Assembly (NCBI GenBank): GCA_025356815.1
Contig: JANXQL010000029.1
Coordinates: forward strand, 60,253 to 124,252
Length of the DNA stretch: 64,000 bases
Source of the DNA: Pseudomonadota bacterium
GTDB taxonomy: Bacteria; Pseudomonadota; Gammaproteobacteria; Steroidobacterales; Steroidobacteraceae
Direction of reading: 5' to 3'
Of this stretch, positions 53,569 to 63,853 are shown one piece after another. Within the stretch, counting starts at the first letter, position 1, and each line of letters starts with the position of its first letter. The notes under the pieces were generated by a model. That model was not told the DNA's origin. It worked only from the letters and a program-made list of their open reading frames with translations, and ran no database searches. The translations under genes were made by a program, and so were the position numbers.

Positions 53569-54594
53569 GTGAACGCGCTGCATGCTCCTCGTCGGCTGGT
53601 CCTCTGGATCGCACTCGCTCTGCTCGGCGTGATCCCCGTCGCCGCAGCTGCGGGCCAGCCGGTCACCCTGCTGAACGCCTCCTACGACCCGACGCGCGAG
53701 TTCTATGAGCAGTTCAATGCCGCCTTCGCGGCTGACTGGAAACGACGAACCGGTGACACCATCGTGGTCAACCAGAGCCACGGCGGTTCCGGCAAGCAGG
53801 CGCGGGCGATCATCGACGGTCTTGAGGCCGACGTCGCAACGCTGGGACTTGGCTTCGACGTCGACGCGCTGGCCGTACAGGGCCACCTGATCCCGGCGGG
53901 CTGGCAGAAGCGGCTGCCCTACAACAGTACACCGTACACCTCGACCGTCGTCTTTCTGGTCCGCGCTGGCAATCCGAAGCACATCCACGACTGGGGCGAC
54001 CTTGTGAAACCCGGCGTCGCCGTCATCACGCCGAACCCGAAGACCTCCGGCGGAGCCCGCTGGAACTACCTCGCCGCATGGGCCTGGGCGAAGAGCCAGC
54101 CGGGCGGCACTGATGCGCGTGCCGAGGCGTTCGTGAAGACGCTCTACCGCAATGTCCCGGTTCTCGACTCCGGAGCCCGTGGCGCCACCATGACCTTCGT
54201 CGAACGTGGCATCGGCGACGTGCTGCTCGCCTGGGAGAACGAGGCGCTGCTGGCGGTGCGCGAACTTGGCGCCGGCAAGTTCCAGATCGTGATGCCGAGC
54301 CAGAGCATCCTCGCCGAACCGCCGGTGACCATCGTCGATCGCGTTGTCGACAAGCGCGGCACGCGCGCGGTGGCCGAGGCGTACCTGCGTTACCTGTATA
54401 CGCCAGCGGGCCAGGCGCTCGCGGCGCGCCACTACTTCCGCCCGCGCGACGAGGCCGTTGGCGCAAGATATGCGGGGCAGTTCCCACAGGTGAAGCTCGT
54501 GACGATTGACCAGGCCTTTGGCGGCTGGCGTGCCGCCCAGGCTACGCACTTCGCGGACGGCGGAAGCTTCGACCGGATTTATGGCGTTCGCTGA
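53569..54594 (+). CDS. sbp: Sulfate ABC transporter substrate-binding protein
   Basis: A 341-residue periplasmic protein with signal peptide and the family motifs [28 protein letters not shown] and [16 protein letters not shown]. Binds sulfate (or thiosulfate) for the CysTWA transporter. GTG start at 53569 with AGGAAG about eight bases upstream. It overlaps the permease by 14 nt. Confidence 0.92.
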   Translation: MNALHAPRRLVLWIALALLGVIPVAAAAGQPVTLLNASYDPTREFYEQFNAAFAADWKRRTGDTIVVNQSHGGSGKQARAIIDGLEADVATLGLGFDVDALAVQGHLIPAGWQKRLPYNSTPYTSTVVFLVRAGNPKHIHDWGDLVKPGVAVITPNPKTSGGARWNYLAAWAWAKSQPGGTDARAEAFVKTLYRNVPVLDSGARGATMTFVERGIGDVLLAWENEALLAVRELGAGKFQIVMPSQSILAEPPVTIVDRVVDKRGTRAVAEAYLRYLYTPAGQALAARHYFRPRDEAVGARYAGQFPQVKLVTIDQAFGGWRAAQATHFADGGSFDRIYGVR

Positions 54595-55471
54595 ACCGCG
54601 CATGCCGGCCACGCCCGCATCCACCGTTGCATTCGCCGCTCGTCGGCCGCGCCGGGTGCTGCCCGGCTTCGGGCTATCGCTCGGATACACGATTCTCTAC
54701 CTGTCGCTGGTGGTGCTGATTCCGCTCGCGGCAATCTTCCTGAAGAGCGGGGAACTGGGCTGGGAGCGCTTCGGACAGGTCGTCGGCACGCCACGCGTGG
54801 TCGCGGCACTTGAGCTGTCCTTCGGCGCGGCTGCACTGGCGGCACTGGTGAATACATTTGCCGGACTGCTGGTCGCCTGGGTGCTCGCCCGCTACGATTT
54901 TCCGCTGCGCCGTCTTGTCGATGCGCTGGTTGACCTGCCGTTCGCGTTGCCGACCGCCGTGGCCGGCATCGCGCTGACCGCGCTCTACTCTCCCAACGGC
55001 CTGCTCGGCAGCCTGCTCGAGCCGCTGGGGGTGAAGGTGGCCTACACGCCGCTTGGCATCGTGGTGGCACTGGTCTTCATCGGCTTGCCGTTCGTCGTCC
55101 GCACCGTGCAGCCAGTGCTTGAGGAACTCGATCGCGAAGTGGAACACGCGGCCGCGACACTCGGCGCGAGCAGTGGTCAGATCTTCGTGCGAATCGTGCT
55201 CCCGGCGGTCTGGCCCGCGCTTTTGACGGGCTTCACGCTCGCCTTCGCCCGCGCCATCGGCGAATACGGCTCGGTGATCTTCATCGCCGGTAACATGCCA
55301 ATGCGCTCAGAGATCGCGCCGCTGCTGATCGTCACCAAGCTTGAGCAGTACGAATACGCCGCTGCGACCGGCATCGCGGTCGTGATGCTGCTGATTTCGT
55401 TCTTCCTGCTGCTGGGCATCAACGCGCTACAGGCCTGGTCGCAGCGCCGGCTGCTGGGCGTGGCGGCATGA
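54581..55471 (+). CDS. cysT: Sulfate ABC transporter permease
   Basis: A 296-residue inner-membrane permease with six helices. The EAA loop lies in [21 protein letters not shown], and the sequence [15 protein letters not shown] is typical of CysT. The ATG at 54581 is used; another lies at 54602. It overlaps both neighbours and forms the channel with CysW. Confidence 0.92.
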   Translation: MAFAEPRMPATPASTVAFAARRPRRVLPGFGLSLGYTILYLSLVVLIPLAAIFLKSGELGWERFGQVVGTPRVVAALELSFGAAALAALVNTFAGLLVAWVLARYDFPLRRLVDALVDLPFALPTAVAGIALTALYSPNGLLGSLLEPLGVKVAYTPLGIVVALVFIGLPFVVRTVQPVLEELDREVEHAAATLGASSGQIFVRIVLPAVWPALLTGFTLAFARAIGEYGSVIFIAGNMPMRSEIAPLLIVTKLEQYEYAAATGIAVVMLLISFFLLLGINALQAWSQRRLLGVAA

Positions 55472-56327
55472 GCGTTGCCGCACACTTGCCCCGCCCCGCC
55501 CGGGGCTTGGGCCGCGGTTTCCTGGTCGCGCTCGCGCTCGGCTATCTGGCGCTGTTCCTGCTACTGCCATTCGGCGTCGTCTTCGCGCAGGCGCTCAGCC
55601 GCGGACTCGCGACCTACCTGCACGCGCTGACGGAGCCCATGGCGCGCTCTGCGATCTCGCTGACACTCACGGTAGCCGCCATTGCAGTGCCCCTGAACCT
55701 CGTGTTCGGCGTCGTTGCGGCCTGGACCGTGACGAAATACGATTTCCGCGGCAAGAGTGCGCTGATCACACTGATTGACTTGCCATTCGCCGTCTCGCCG
55801 GTCATTTCGGGACTAATCTACGTATTGCTGTTCGGCGCACACGGCTGGTTCGGCGAGTGGCTCGCCGCCCATGACGTCAAGGTCATCTTCGCAGTGCCCG
55901 GCATCGTTCTCGCCACCGTGTTCGTGACGTTTCCGTTCGTCGCCCGCGAGCTTATCCCCGTCATGCAGGCGCAGGGCCGGGACGAGGAGGAGACGGCGCT
56001 GTCGCTCGGCGCGACCGGGTGGCAGACGTTCCGGCGGGTCACGCTGCCGAACATCCGCTGGGGCCTGCTCTATGGCGTACTGTTGTGCAATGCCCGCGCG
56101 ATGGGCGAGTTCGGAGCGGTGTCGGTCGTCTCCGGCCACATCCGCGGTCTCACCAACACAATGCCACTGCACGTGGAGATTCTCTACAACGAATACAACG
56201 CGACGGCGGCGTTCGCGGTCGCGTCGCTGCTGGCGATGCTTGCAATCGTGACGCTGGCGGCGCGCGCGGCGCTCGAAGCGCGTGCGCCGGAGCTTAAGCG
56301 GACGGGACGTACCACGGGTGGTCACGA

Positions 56328-56331
<4 letters not shown>
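55468..56331 (+). CDS. cysW: Sulfate ABC transporter permease
   Basis: A 287-residue six-helix permease with EAA loop [21 protein letters not shown] and the CysW segment [16 protein letters not shown]. Overlaps cysT and cysA by 4 nt each, so the four genes are translated together. Confidence 0.93.
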
Positions 56332-57383
<1,052 letters not shown>

Positions 57384-57550
57384 CCGAAACCGTCATGCGT
57401 AGGCGCCCCTGCACAGTTCCCCGCATAGAGGGAGGGAATTTGTGCATTTTATGTTAAGGGTTTCTCCTAGCGGTCATCAGAAGATGTTAAAACGGACCCT
57501 AGCGCGGTGGCGGCTCCGCCGATCCGCTGGTTCGCGAGGCATCCGACCCG

Positions 57551-57886
57551 ATGACGTTCCTTCTGAAGCTGCTACGTGTCCGGTTCAGCGAGCCGCAGCC
57601 GCCGCAGGCGCCGCGCGCGCATGAGCATGTCCGCCTCGGCAATCCCTGGCACGCGGTCTCCATCTTCCCTGGCAACAACTGCTGCGCGGCCGCCCACGAG
57701 CTGACGGGAACTCGGTTCCTCTCCAGCGAAACGCCGCCCACGCTGCCCCTGAAGGGCTGCTCGCAGCTCGCCTGCACCTGCCGCTACCGCCACCATGATG
57801 ACCGCCGCGCGCAGCGCGGGACGCCGGCGGCGGGGACTACCGGCCCGCCGCCACGCAGGCGCAGTGACGATGTGCCGTCACATTGA
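57551..57886 (+). CDS. Conserved small Cys-rich protein
   Basis: A 111-residue protein. NPWHAVSIFPGNNCCAAAHEL, RFLSSETPPTLPLKGC and CTCRYRHHDDRR resemble a small family present in several Gammaproteobacteria and Betaproteobacteria, function unknown. The four to five Cys and adjacent His could bind metal. AT-rich sequence (57436-57500) just upstream probably holds its promoter. Confidence 0.65.
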   Translation: MTFLLKLLRVRFSEPQPPQAPRAHEHVRLGNPWHAVSIFPGNNCCAAAHELTGTRFLSSETPPTLPLKGCSQLACTCRYRHHDDRRAQRGTPAAGTTGPPPRRRSDDVPSH

Positions 57887-57907
57887 TGGCGCGCGGACGG
57901 GGGACGG

Positions 57908-58405
57908 TCAGGTCCGCTCGAAGTAGCGGTGCAGGTGGCCGAGCCAGCTGCCGAGCGCGACAACGAACGATACGATGACCGCGAGCAGGCCGATCGGGTC
58001 CAGTCGGATCGGGTCGAGATGGTTGGCCCGCAGCACCAACAGGTGCAGCGACAGCGCCAGCAGCGCAAGCAGGGCAGCGAGCCATGCGGCTCGCGCGGCG
58101 AGAAACTCGACTGTCGCACCGCGGCGCTCGTCGGCCAGCCAGTAGTCGCGGTTGGGCAGGTTGATCAGGCGCGGAAAGCGGCGCACGGCGAGCCATAGCA
58201 GCCCGATCACCAGCGCCGGCAGCAGCACCGCGGAACCGAGCAGCATCGCGACGTAGGCCTCGCGCGCTACGAAGCCGTTGGCGAGCCCAGTGATGGCAAA
58301 GTGCCCGGCAACCTGATGCGGCAGCCAGTCCGCCGTCAGCGCGATACCGGTGATGCTGCCCACGACCACCGTACTCGCCCAACCGTTCTCCGGCCCGTTC
58401 GACAT
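57908..58405 (-). CDS. Membrane protein with DUF1648/SdpI-like N-terminus
   Basis: A 165-residue protein with about four helices. The segment WLPHQVAGHFAITGLANGFVAREAYV recalls DUF1648 (LP..V..HF...G..NG), usually part of SdpI-type membrane proteins. The ATG at 58405 (MSNGPENG) is chosen over an upstream Met. Function unknown. It is convergent with the small Cys-rich gene. Confidence 0.6.
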   Translation of the reverse strand: MSNGPENGWASTVVVGSITGIALTADWLPHQVAGHFAITGLANGFVAREAYVAMLLGSAVLLPALVIGLLWLAVRRFPRLINLPNRDYWLADERRGATVEFLAARAAWLAALLALLALSLHLLVLRANHLDPIRLDPIGLLAVIVSFVVALGSWLGHLHRYFERT

Positions 58406-58516
58406 CCCCAGATCCTCGTTGTGGGCTGCGCGGATTCTGCACCGCGAACACCGGGGCTGGCCAGAGGGGGCAATACCCGCCGGCAACACGGTAGCCGCCG
58501 GCTAAGATACCCGCCC

Positions 58517-59452
58517 ATGAAGATCCTCGACGCCGCAGCCGTGGCTGCAAGCCTGACTCCCGCCCCGCTGGTCGCCGGCCTCGAGCGCATGTTCACGCGC
58601 GGCTGTACCGCGCCCGTCCGTCATCATCACACCATCGAGGTCCCCGGCCGCGCCGACGGCACGTTGCTACTGATGCCGGCGTGGCAGGCTGGCGCCTATC
58701 TAGGAACGAAGATCTGTACGATTTTCCCAAGCAACGCCGATCTCGGGCTGCCGGCGGTGTCGGCCGGCTACCTGCTGATGGATGGCATGACGGGCGCAGT
58801 GCTCGCGCTGATCGACGGCGGCGAGCTGACGGGCAAGCGTACCGCCGCGACCTCGGCGCTCGCCGCACGCTTCCTTGCGCGCGCAGACGCGAAGACGCTG
58901 CTGGTGGTCGGCACCGGGCGCATCGCGGGCGAACTTGCGCGCTGCCACCACGCACTGCGACCACAACTCAAGACCATTCTCGTCTGGGGTCGCTCGCCCG
59001 TGAACGCTGCGCGACTCGCGGCGCAGCTTGCCGCGGAGGGACTCCCCGCCGTCGCCAGCGGTGATCTCGCAGCCGCGGTCGCCAGGGCCGACATCGTCTC
59101 CAGCGCAACGCTCTCCACGGACCCGCTCATCCGGGGCGAGTGGGTGCGTCCCGGCACGCACGTCGATCTGGTCGGTGGCTTCACGCCGACGATGCGCGAG
59201 GGCGACGACGCGCTGATCACCGCGGCGAGCGTTTTCGCCGATACGCGCGATGGTGCACTCAAGGAAGCGGGCGACCTCGTCGTCCCCGTGGCTCACGGCG
59301 TACTCGACCCGGCACGCGTGGTCGATCTGCACGCGCTGTGCCGACGTGAGCACCCAGGCCGGCGCTCCGCCACCGAGATCACTCTGTTCAAGTCGGTCGG
59401 CGCGGCGCTGGAGGACCTCGCCGCTGCGATCCTCGTCTACGAGACGGCCTGA
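58517..59452 (+). CDS. Ornithine cyclodeaminase/mu-crystallin-family protein, DauB-like
   Basis: A 311-residue NAD(P)-binding protein. VVGTGRIAGELARC is the dinucleotide motif, RVDLVGGFTP-type sequence (THVDLVGGFTPTMRE) and ITLFKSVGAALEDLAA are characteristic. Members are ornithine cyclodeaminases, ketimine reductases or the L-arginine-forming DauB. The last is suggested by a DauA-like gene that is convergent 117 bp away. The substrate is an inference. Confidence 0.8.
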   Translation: MKILDAAAVAASLTPAPLVAGLERMFTRGCTAPVRHHHTIEVPGRADGTLLLMPAWQAGAYLGTKICTIFPSNADLGLPAVSAGYLLMDGMTGAVLALIDGGELTGKRTAATSALAARFLARADAKTLLVVGTGRIAGELARCHHALRPQLKTILVWGRSPVNAARLAAQLAAEGLPAVASGDLAAAVARADIVSSATLSTDPLIRGEWVRPGTHVDLVGGFTPTMREGDDALITAASVFADTRDGALKEAGDLVVPVAHGVLDPARVVDLHALCRREHPGRRSATEITLFKSVGAALEDLAAAILVYETA

Positions 59453-59569
59453 CCCGACGCTAGACCGGTCCCACGCGGCCGGCAACCTAACTTCTGACGC
59501 AACATCAGGAGCGGCTTCAACAACGTCGTCCGGATCGAGGCGATCCACCGTGACCGATCACTGCCGGCG

Positions 59570-60694
59570 TCAGCCGCCGGCAAGTCGTGCCGGCCCCAGT
59601 GTCGCCGCGTCGAGATCCAGCTCGCACGCGCGCTCCGGCAACGGCTGGCCACGAATCAGGGTCGCCGCGAGTTCCCCCATGCCGGGCGAACTCATAATGC
59701 CACCACCACCCTGCCCTACCAGCCAGAAGAATCCCATCGCGTCAGTGGCGAATCCGGCGACAGGCTTCTCATCGCGCGCGAAAGTCCGCAGGCCCGCCCA
59801 CCGGCTGGCGAGGCGTCGGACTTCGATGGTCGTAACGTTCTCGAACATGTCGACGGCCGTCGCGACATCCAATTCCTCCGGCTGGGCGTCGCAGGGCTCG
59901 CTCGGCGTCTGGTCCCCTGGCGAAACCATCAGCACCGGGCCACTGGCCTTGAAGTAGAAGCCCGAACTCATGTCGTCGACCGGTGGGATTCGCGCCGCGT
60001 CGAAACCCGGATTGAACGTCAGTGCGGTGCGCCGGCGCGGTTCAAGGCCGAGCGGCCGGACGCCCGAACGGGTAGCGACGGTGTCGGCCCACGCGCCTGC
60101 GCCGTTGACGATCACGCCGGCCTCGATGGTCTCGGTACCGATCCGGGCGTGCCAGCAACCGCCGCGATATTCGGCGCCGTGGAACTCGACGCCCGAGCGG
60201 GTCTCGCCGCCCGCCGCACGCAACCCGCGCAGGAACCCCTGATGCAGGGCGTCGACGTCGATTTCGCAGTTCTCCGGATCATAGAACGTCCTCGCCAGGA
60301 TCTCCCGGCGCAGGAACGGCACGATCTGCAGCGCTCGATCGGCGCTGATTTCCTCGAGCTCCGGGTTCAGGGGTTTCGCGTTTCGCAGGAATTCCTCAGC
60401 CGCCTGCTCACCTCCCTCGCGGGCGAACATCACGTTGCCGCGGCGCCGCAGCAGCGGTACCGAAGCGAAGCCCGAAGGCGGAGCGTCCAGGAACGGCCTG
60501 CCGAACACGACCAACGAACGCATCAGCCCATGGAAATGCGCCGCCGTCCATTCGGCCGCCGAACGCCCGGTGCTGTGGTAGCCGTAACCGTTTTCGCGCT
60601 CGATGAGCAGCACGCGCTTGTGGGCGGCGAGGAAATAGCCGGCCGAGGCGCCTGCGATGCCGCCTCCGATGACGAGTACGTCGGTCTTGTGCAT
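59570..60694 (-). CDS. D-arginine dehydrogenase-like FAD oxidoreductase (DauA-like)
   Basis: A 374-residue DAO-family flavoprotein. The FAD motif is VLVIGGGIAGASAGYFLA. GYHSTGRSAAEWTAAHF, CEIDVDALHQGFLRGLRAAGG, GVRPLGLEPRRRTAL and FWLVGQGGGGIMSSPGMGE follow the D-arginine dehydrogenase DauA closely. That enzyme oxidises D-arginine and other D-amino acids to 2-oxo acids. It precedes a FAH-family gene by 12 bp on the same strand. Confidence 0.82.
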   Translation of the reverse strand: MHKTDVLVIGGGIAGASAGYFLAAHKRVLLIERENGYGYHSTGRSAAEWTAAHFHGLMRSLVVFGRPFLDAPPSGFASVPLLRRRGNVMFAREGGEQAAEEFLRNAKPLNPELEEISADRALQIVPFLRREILARTFYDPENCEIDVDALHQGFLRGLRAAGGETRSGVEFHGAEYRGGCWHARIGTETIEAGVIVNGAGAWADTVATRSGVRPLGLEPRRRTALTFNPGFDAARIPPVDDMSSGFYFKASGPVLMVSPGDQTPSEPCDAQPEELDVATAVDMFENVTTIEVRRLASRWAGLRTFARDEKPVAGFATDAMGFFWLVGQGGGGIMSSPGMGELAATLIRGQPLPERACELDLDAATLGPARLAGG

Positions 60695-60706
60695 TTCGCC
60701 GCCCCG

Positions 60707-61411
60707 TCAGTCGGCCGCGATCGCGACGATGCGATGGGTCAATGTCCCCAGGCCCTCGATGCCGACCACGACCACATCGCCCGCCACCAGCGGCCCTACG
60801 CCGTGCGGCGTACCCGTGTAAATCAGGTCGCCCGGTGCGAGTCTCCAGTAGCACGACAGCTCGGCAATCACGCCGGCAACGTCCCAAATCATCTCGTCCA
60901 GGTCGCTGCGCTGGCGCTCGGCGCCATTGACGGTCAGCCAGATCTGGCCTCGGCGCGGATGGCCGGTCGAGCCGACCGGATGGATCGCGCTGATCCCGGC
61001 GGAGTGGTCGAAGCCCTTGGCTGCATCCCACGGCCGGCCCTGGTCCTTGGCGGCGGCCTGCAGGTCGCGACGAGTGAAATCGTTGCCGACGGCGTAGCCA
61101 TAGACGTGCGCGAGCGCGTCGGCAGGCGCAATGTTGCGCCCGCCGAGGCCGAGCGCGACGACCAATTCCGCTTCGTAGTGGAGATTTGCCGTGCAAGGTG
61201 GATACGGCAGGTCCGCGCCGTCGGCAAGCACCGCATCCGCAGGCTTGGTGAAGAAGATCGGCGGCGTTCGCGCCGGGTCACCACCCATCTCGCGAACATG
61301 CGCGGCGTAGTTCTGTCCGACGCAGTAGATACGGTGTACCGGAAAGCGGGCGACGCTGCCGGCAACGGCAACCGTCGGTGCGGGGGGCGGCGTTAGGACG
61401 AAGGCAGTCAT
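60707..61411 (-). CDS. Fumarylacetoacetate hydrolase-family protein
   Basis: A 234-residue protein: YCVGQNYAAHVREMG, FFTKPADA, HYEAELVVALG (metal ligand Glu residues), GYAVGNDFTRRDLQ and TGTPHGVGPL. This is the FAH-family core, most like fumarylpyruvate hydrolase. It cleaves C-C bonds of oxo acids with Mg2+ or Mn2+. It is upstream of the DauA-like gene in a likely two-gene operon. Confidence 0.85.
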   Translation of the reverse strand: MTAFVLTPPPAPTVAVAGSVARFPVHRIYCVGQNYAAHVREMGGDPARTPPIFFTKPADAVLADGADLPYPPCTANLHYEAELVVALGLGGRNIAPADALAHVYGYAVGNDFTRRDLQAAAKDQGRPWDAAKGFDHSAGISAIHPVGSTGHPRRGQIWLTVNGAERQRSDLDEMIWDVAGVIAELSCYWRLAPGDLIYTGTPHGVGPLVAGDVVVVGIEGLGTLTHRIVAIAAD

Positions 61412-61488
61412 CGGCGGACTCCACGACGGCCGGCAACCGAACGCCGGTCGCCGGGAAGCTCATGCTACCGCATTGGCCTTGCGGCGTT

Positions 61489-61929
61489 TCAGCGCAGCAG
61501 GACCAGCTTCGGTACCGCATCGGCGTCGGCCCACAGCAGTCCGTTCTGGTGGAACTTGCGGGCGATCGTCGTCGCGGCGTGCCGCGGCAATCCCAGCGCA
61601 AGCACGCTCTCTTCCCCTTCCCACTGGCCGGTTGGATCGACGCCGAGCGCGGCAATCAACGTGCAGCCTAACTCGCGCAACTGCGCCTTGAGCCGGGCCT
61701 GCGCGGCGCGGTTTTCATCATGCTCGGTCGGGAGACTCAACGGGTTCCATGCCGTGAGAAATGCCGAACATTCCACGGCGTGCGAACGATGGCAGGCGGC
61801 AAGGCCGGGGCTGGCCTCGTCGGCGCGCAGCAGAAACGACGGATAGGTACCGGTGACGCGGTAGTGGGTCGCCCGGTAAGCCGCGATCAGCGTCGCGTCG
61901 AGGCTGGATGGACTGCCTGTATGCTCCAT
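61489..61929 (-). CDS. DUF3293-domain protein
   Basis: A 146-residue protein starting MEHTGSPSSLDATLIAAYRATHY. The conserved features FLTAWNPLS, EESVLALGLPR and FHQNGLLWADADAVPKLVLL match DUF3293, unknown function. It is divergent from the flavin reductase gene. Confidence 0.82.
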   Translation of the reverse strand: MEHTGSPSSLDATLIAAYRATHYRVTGTYPSFLLRADEASPGLAACHRSHAVECSAFLTAWNPLSLPTEHDENRAAQARLKAQLRELGCTLIAALGVDPTGQWEGEESVLALGLPRHAATTIARKFHQNGLLWADADAVPKLVLLR

Positions 61930-61989
61930 GCGGGACTTTCTGTCGATCGTCCGACGGACGTCGGGCTGCATAATGACAGACCCCGCCCG

Positions 61990-62574
61990 ATGCCGAGAAT
62001 GACCATGCGCGTTGACGTACCGCTCGCCAAGTCTTACCTGCTGCTGAACCACGGCCCGGTCACGCTGGTGTCCAGCCGCTGCGGTGCACGTTCCAATGTC
62101 ATGGCGGCGTCCTGGGCAATGCCGCTCGACTTCGACCCGCCGAAAGTCGCCGTCGTCATCGATCGCAGTACGCTGACGCGGGAACTGGTGGGAGGATCGC
62201 GCGAATTCGCGCTGAACATTCCGCCGCGCGCGCTCGCCGATGCGACCCTCGCGGTGGGTTCGGTGTCTGGCCGGGGCACGGACAAGTGGGCCGCCACGCA
62301 GCTGACGACGATGCCGGCCACGCGCATCGCGGCGCCCCTGGTGGCGGAGTGCATCGCGTGGCTGGAGTGCCGGCTGCTGGACGAGCAGGATGTTGAATGC
62401 CGGCACGACCTGTTCGTGGCCGAGGTGGTTGCGGCGTCGGCCGACGATCGGGTGTTCAGCGCCGGCCGCTGGAACTTCGCCGATGCAGGCCTGCGCACGA
62501 TCCACTACGTCGCGGGCGGCCAGTTCTTCTGTACCGGCGAGACGGTCCTGAGTCAGGTCCAGGTTACCGGCTGA
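61990..62574 (+). CDS. Flavin reductase-family protein
   Basis: A 194-residue FMN-binding split-barrel protein. LNHGPVTLVSSRCGARSNVMAASWAMPLDFDPPKVAV is the family N-terminal motif, with SREFALNIPP following. Probably reduces flavin or acts as a flavoprotein oxidoreductase. Three close Met codons (61990, 61999, 62005) are possible starts. Confidence 0.8.
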   Translation: MPRMTMRVDVPLAKSYLLLNHGPVTLVSSRCGARSNVMAASWAMPLDFDPPKVAVVIDRSTLTRELVGGSREFALNIPPRALADATLAVGSVSGRGTDKWAATQLTTMPATRIAAPLVAECIAWLECRLLDEQDVECRHDLFVAEVVAASADDRVFSAGRWNFADAGLRTIHYVAGGQFFCTGETVLSQVQVTG

Positions 62575-62577
62575 CGC

Positions 62578-62934
62578 CTACAGCTCGGTGTACTTGCGGA
62601 TCGAGCCCCGTGCCTTGTCGACCGGATATTTGCGAGCGTTGATCTCGATCTTGTCGCGAACGGCCTGAGCAAGGTCCACGTCGAGTTCGTCGGCCAGGCG
62701 CACAAGGTAGATCAATACATCCGCGAGTTCCTCGCGCACCGGGCCGAGTCGTTCGGGCGTCAGCCTGCGCGATGCCTCCTCGCTCAGCCACTGGAAGTGC
62801 TCCAGCAACTCGCCGACCTCAACGCTTAGCGCGCTGGCGAGGTTCTTCGGCGCGTGGAACTGACGCCAGTCGCGCTCGTCGGCGAAGCGCCGCAGTCGCT
62901 CCCGCAATTCCGCCAGGACATCGGTCTGGTTCAT
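62578..62934 (-). CDS. MazG-like nucleotide pyrophosphohydrolase
   Basis: A 118-residue all-helical MazG/RS21-C6-type protein. The metal-binding EXXE and EXXD motifs are in VEVGELLEHFQW and REELADVLIYLVRLADEL. This small type hydrolyses dCTP or other nucleoside triphosphates to monophosphate and PPi. Overlaps the upstream KfrA-like gene by 4 nt. Confidence 0.87.
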   Translation of the reverse strand: MNQTDVLAELRERLRRFADERDWRQFHAPKNLASALSVEVGELLEHFQWLSEEASRRLTPERLGPVREELADVLIYLVRLADELDVDLAQAVRDKIEINARKYPVDKARGSIRKYTEL

Positions 62935-63383
62935 GACACCCCCCTGGTCGCGTCGCCTTCCAGCGCCGCAATGCGCCGCTGCGCGGACGCCAGCGCGCGC
63001 GCGAGTTCGGCCACCCGCAAGCGTGCATCGCTGAGGGCGCGGGCGTTGCGCTCCGCGTCCGCGAGCTGGGCTCGCAGTGCGTCGGTCTCACGCGCCCATC
63101 GCGCCTGGTGGACCTGCTCGCGGTGTTCGGCGAGGTTCGCCCGCTCGATCGCCGCTTCCCGCGACTCGGCGGAGTCCGCCGCACGCAGGAGAATTTGGGT
63201 GCCCTCCCGCGGCGGACGTTGTGCGTCGCGGATCAGACGGTAAATGCGGGCGACGCCGCCGCGCATCCCGTGGTGGCGTGCGAGCAGGTCGCGGACCGCG
63301 ACGCCGGTGACGCGGCGACCGCCAGCGGCGACCTCGCGGATTGCTGCCTCGATCAGTTCCTCGCTGACGAGTGGCGGGCGCAT
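62931..63383 (-). CDS. KfrA-like DNA-binding coiled-coil protein
   Basis: A 150-residue protein. The N-terminal half (GGRRVTGVAVRDLLARHHGMRGGVARIYRLIRDAQ) resembles the KfrA_N DNA-binding domain. The C-terminal 80 residues are a coiled coil (REAAIERANLAEHREQ; LRAQLADAERNARALSDARLR). KfrA proteins are plasmid partition or regulatory proteins that bind repeats in their own promoter. Here the domain is coupled to a MazG-like enzyme. Confidence 0.7.
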   Translation of the reverse strand: MRPPLVSEELIEAAIREVAAGGRRVTGVAVRDLLARHHGMRGGVARIYRLIRDAQRPPREGTQILLRAADSAESREAAIERANLAEHREQVHQARWARETDALRAQLADAERNARALSDARLRVAELARALASAQRRIAALEGDATRGVS

Positions 63384-63853
63384 GAGTTCAGATTAGCGTA
63401 GTTATGGAAAACTTTCCGTAATTCCGTATTCGGGGCAGTTGAACCCCTAATATGTCAGTTTGAAAGCGGGCATTAGTGTCTATTAACAATGACTTAGTCT
63501 TCACAAACGTTCCACGATCGGTTCCACGCAGTCGTCTGGGCGACGATCGTGAATGACGACACCGGATCATCTTTGCGCGGCGCGGCAAGCAAAGGCGTGA
63601 TCCGGTGCCTGCTCCAGATCGTCGCAGCCGCCTCCCGCATCGGCATCGCCCGTTCGCCTTCGACGAAGCGCTCGACCCGCCACTTCCCCAAGGCGGCTGA
63701 CTTGTCGGACAGGCGCACAAGGGGTGCCCTCAACGGAAGGGCGCGCCCGTTCCCGCTTTCGCCAGCCCCGGTTTCGCACCGAAATCAGTGTGGTGAAAAG
63801 TCAATAAACTGATTTTAATCAATTAGTTATGTTGGTTTCGTCTCGAAACCAGC
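63384..63853. other. Intergenic region, 470 bp
   Basis: No gene is convincing. It is more AT-rich than the rest. Inverted repeats: AAATCAGT (63782-63789) with ACTGATTT (63808-63815), and GGTTTCG (63834-63840) with CGAAACC (63844-63850) just after the stop of the terminal partial gene. Short minus-strand frames around 63494-63733 are unrecognised and are not annotated. Confidence 0.4.
63406..63428. promoter_or_regulatory. Repeats upstream of the KfrA-like gene
   Basis: GGAAA (63406-63410) and TTTCC (63413-63417) form an inverted repeat, and TTCCGTA is repeated directly at 63414-63420 and 63422-63428. They lie 23-45 bp upstream of the KfrA-like ATG, where an autorepressor site would be expected. 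Confidence 0.4.

Noticed and set aside
63494..63733. 79-codon minus-strand frame
   Set aside because: No recognisable motif, overlaps other open frames, and lies in AT-richer intergenic DNA without a clear ribosome-binding site.
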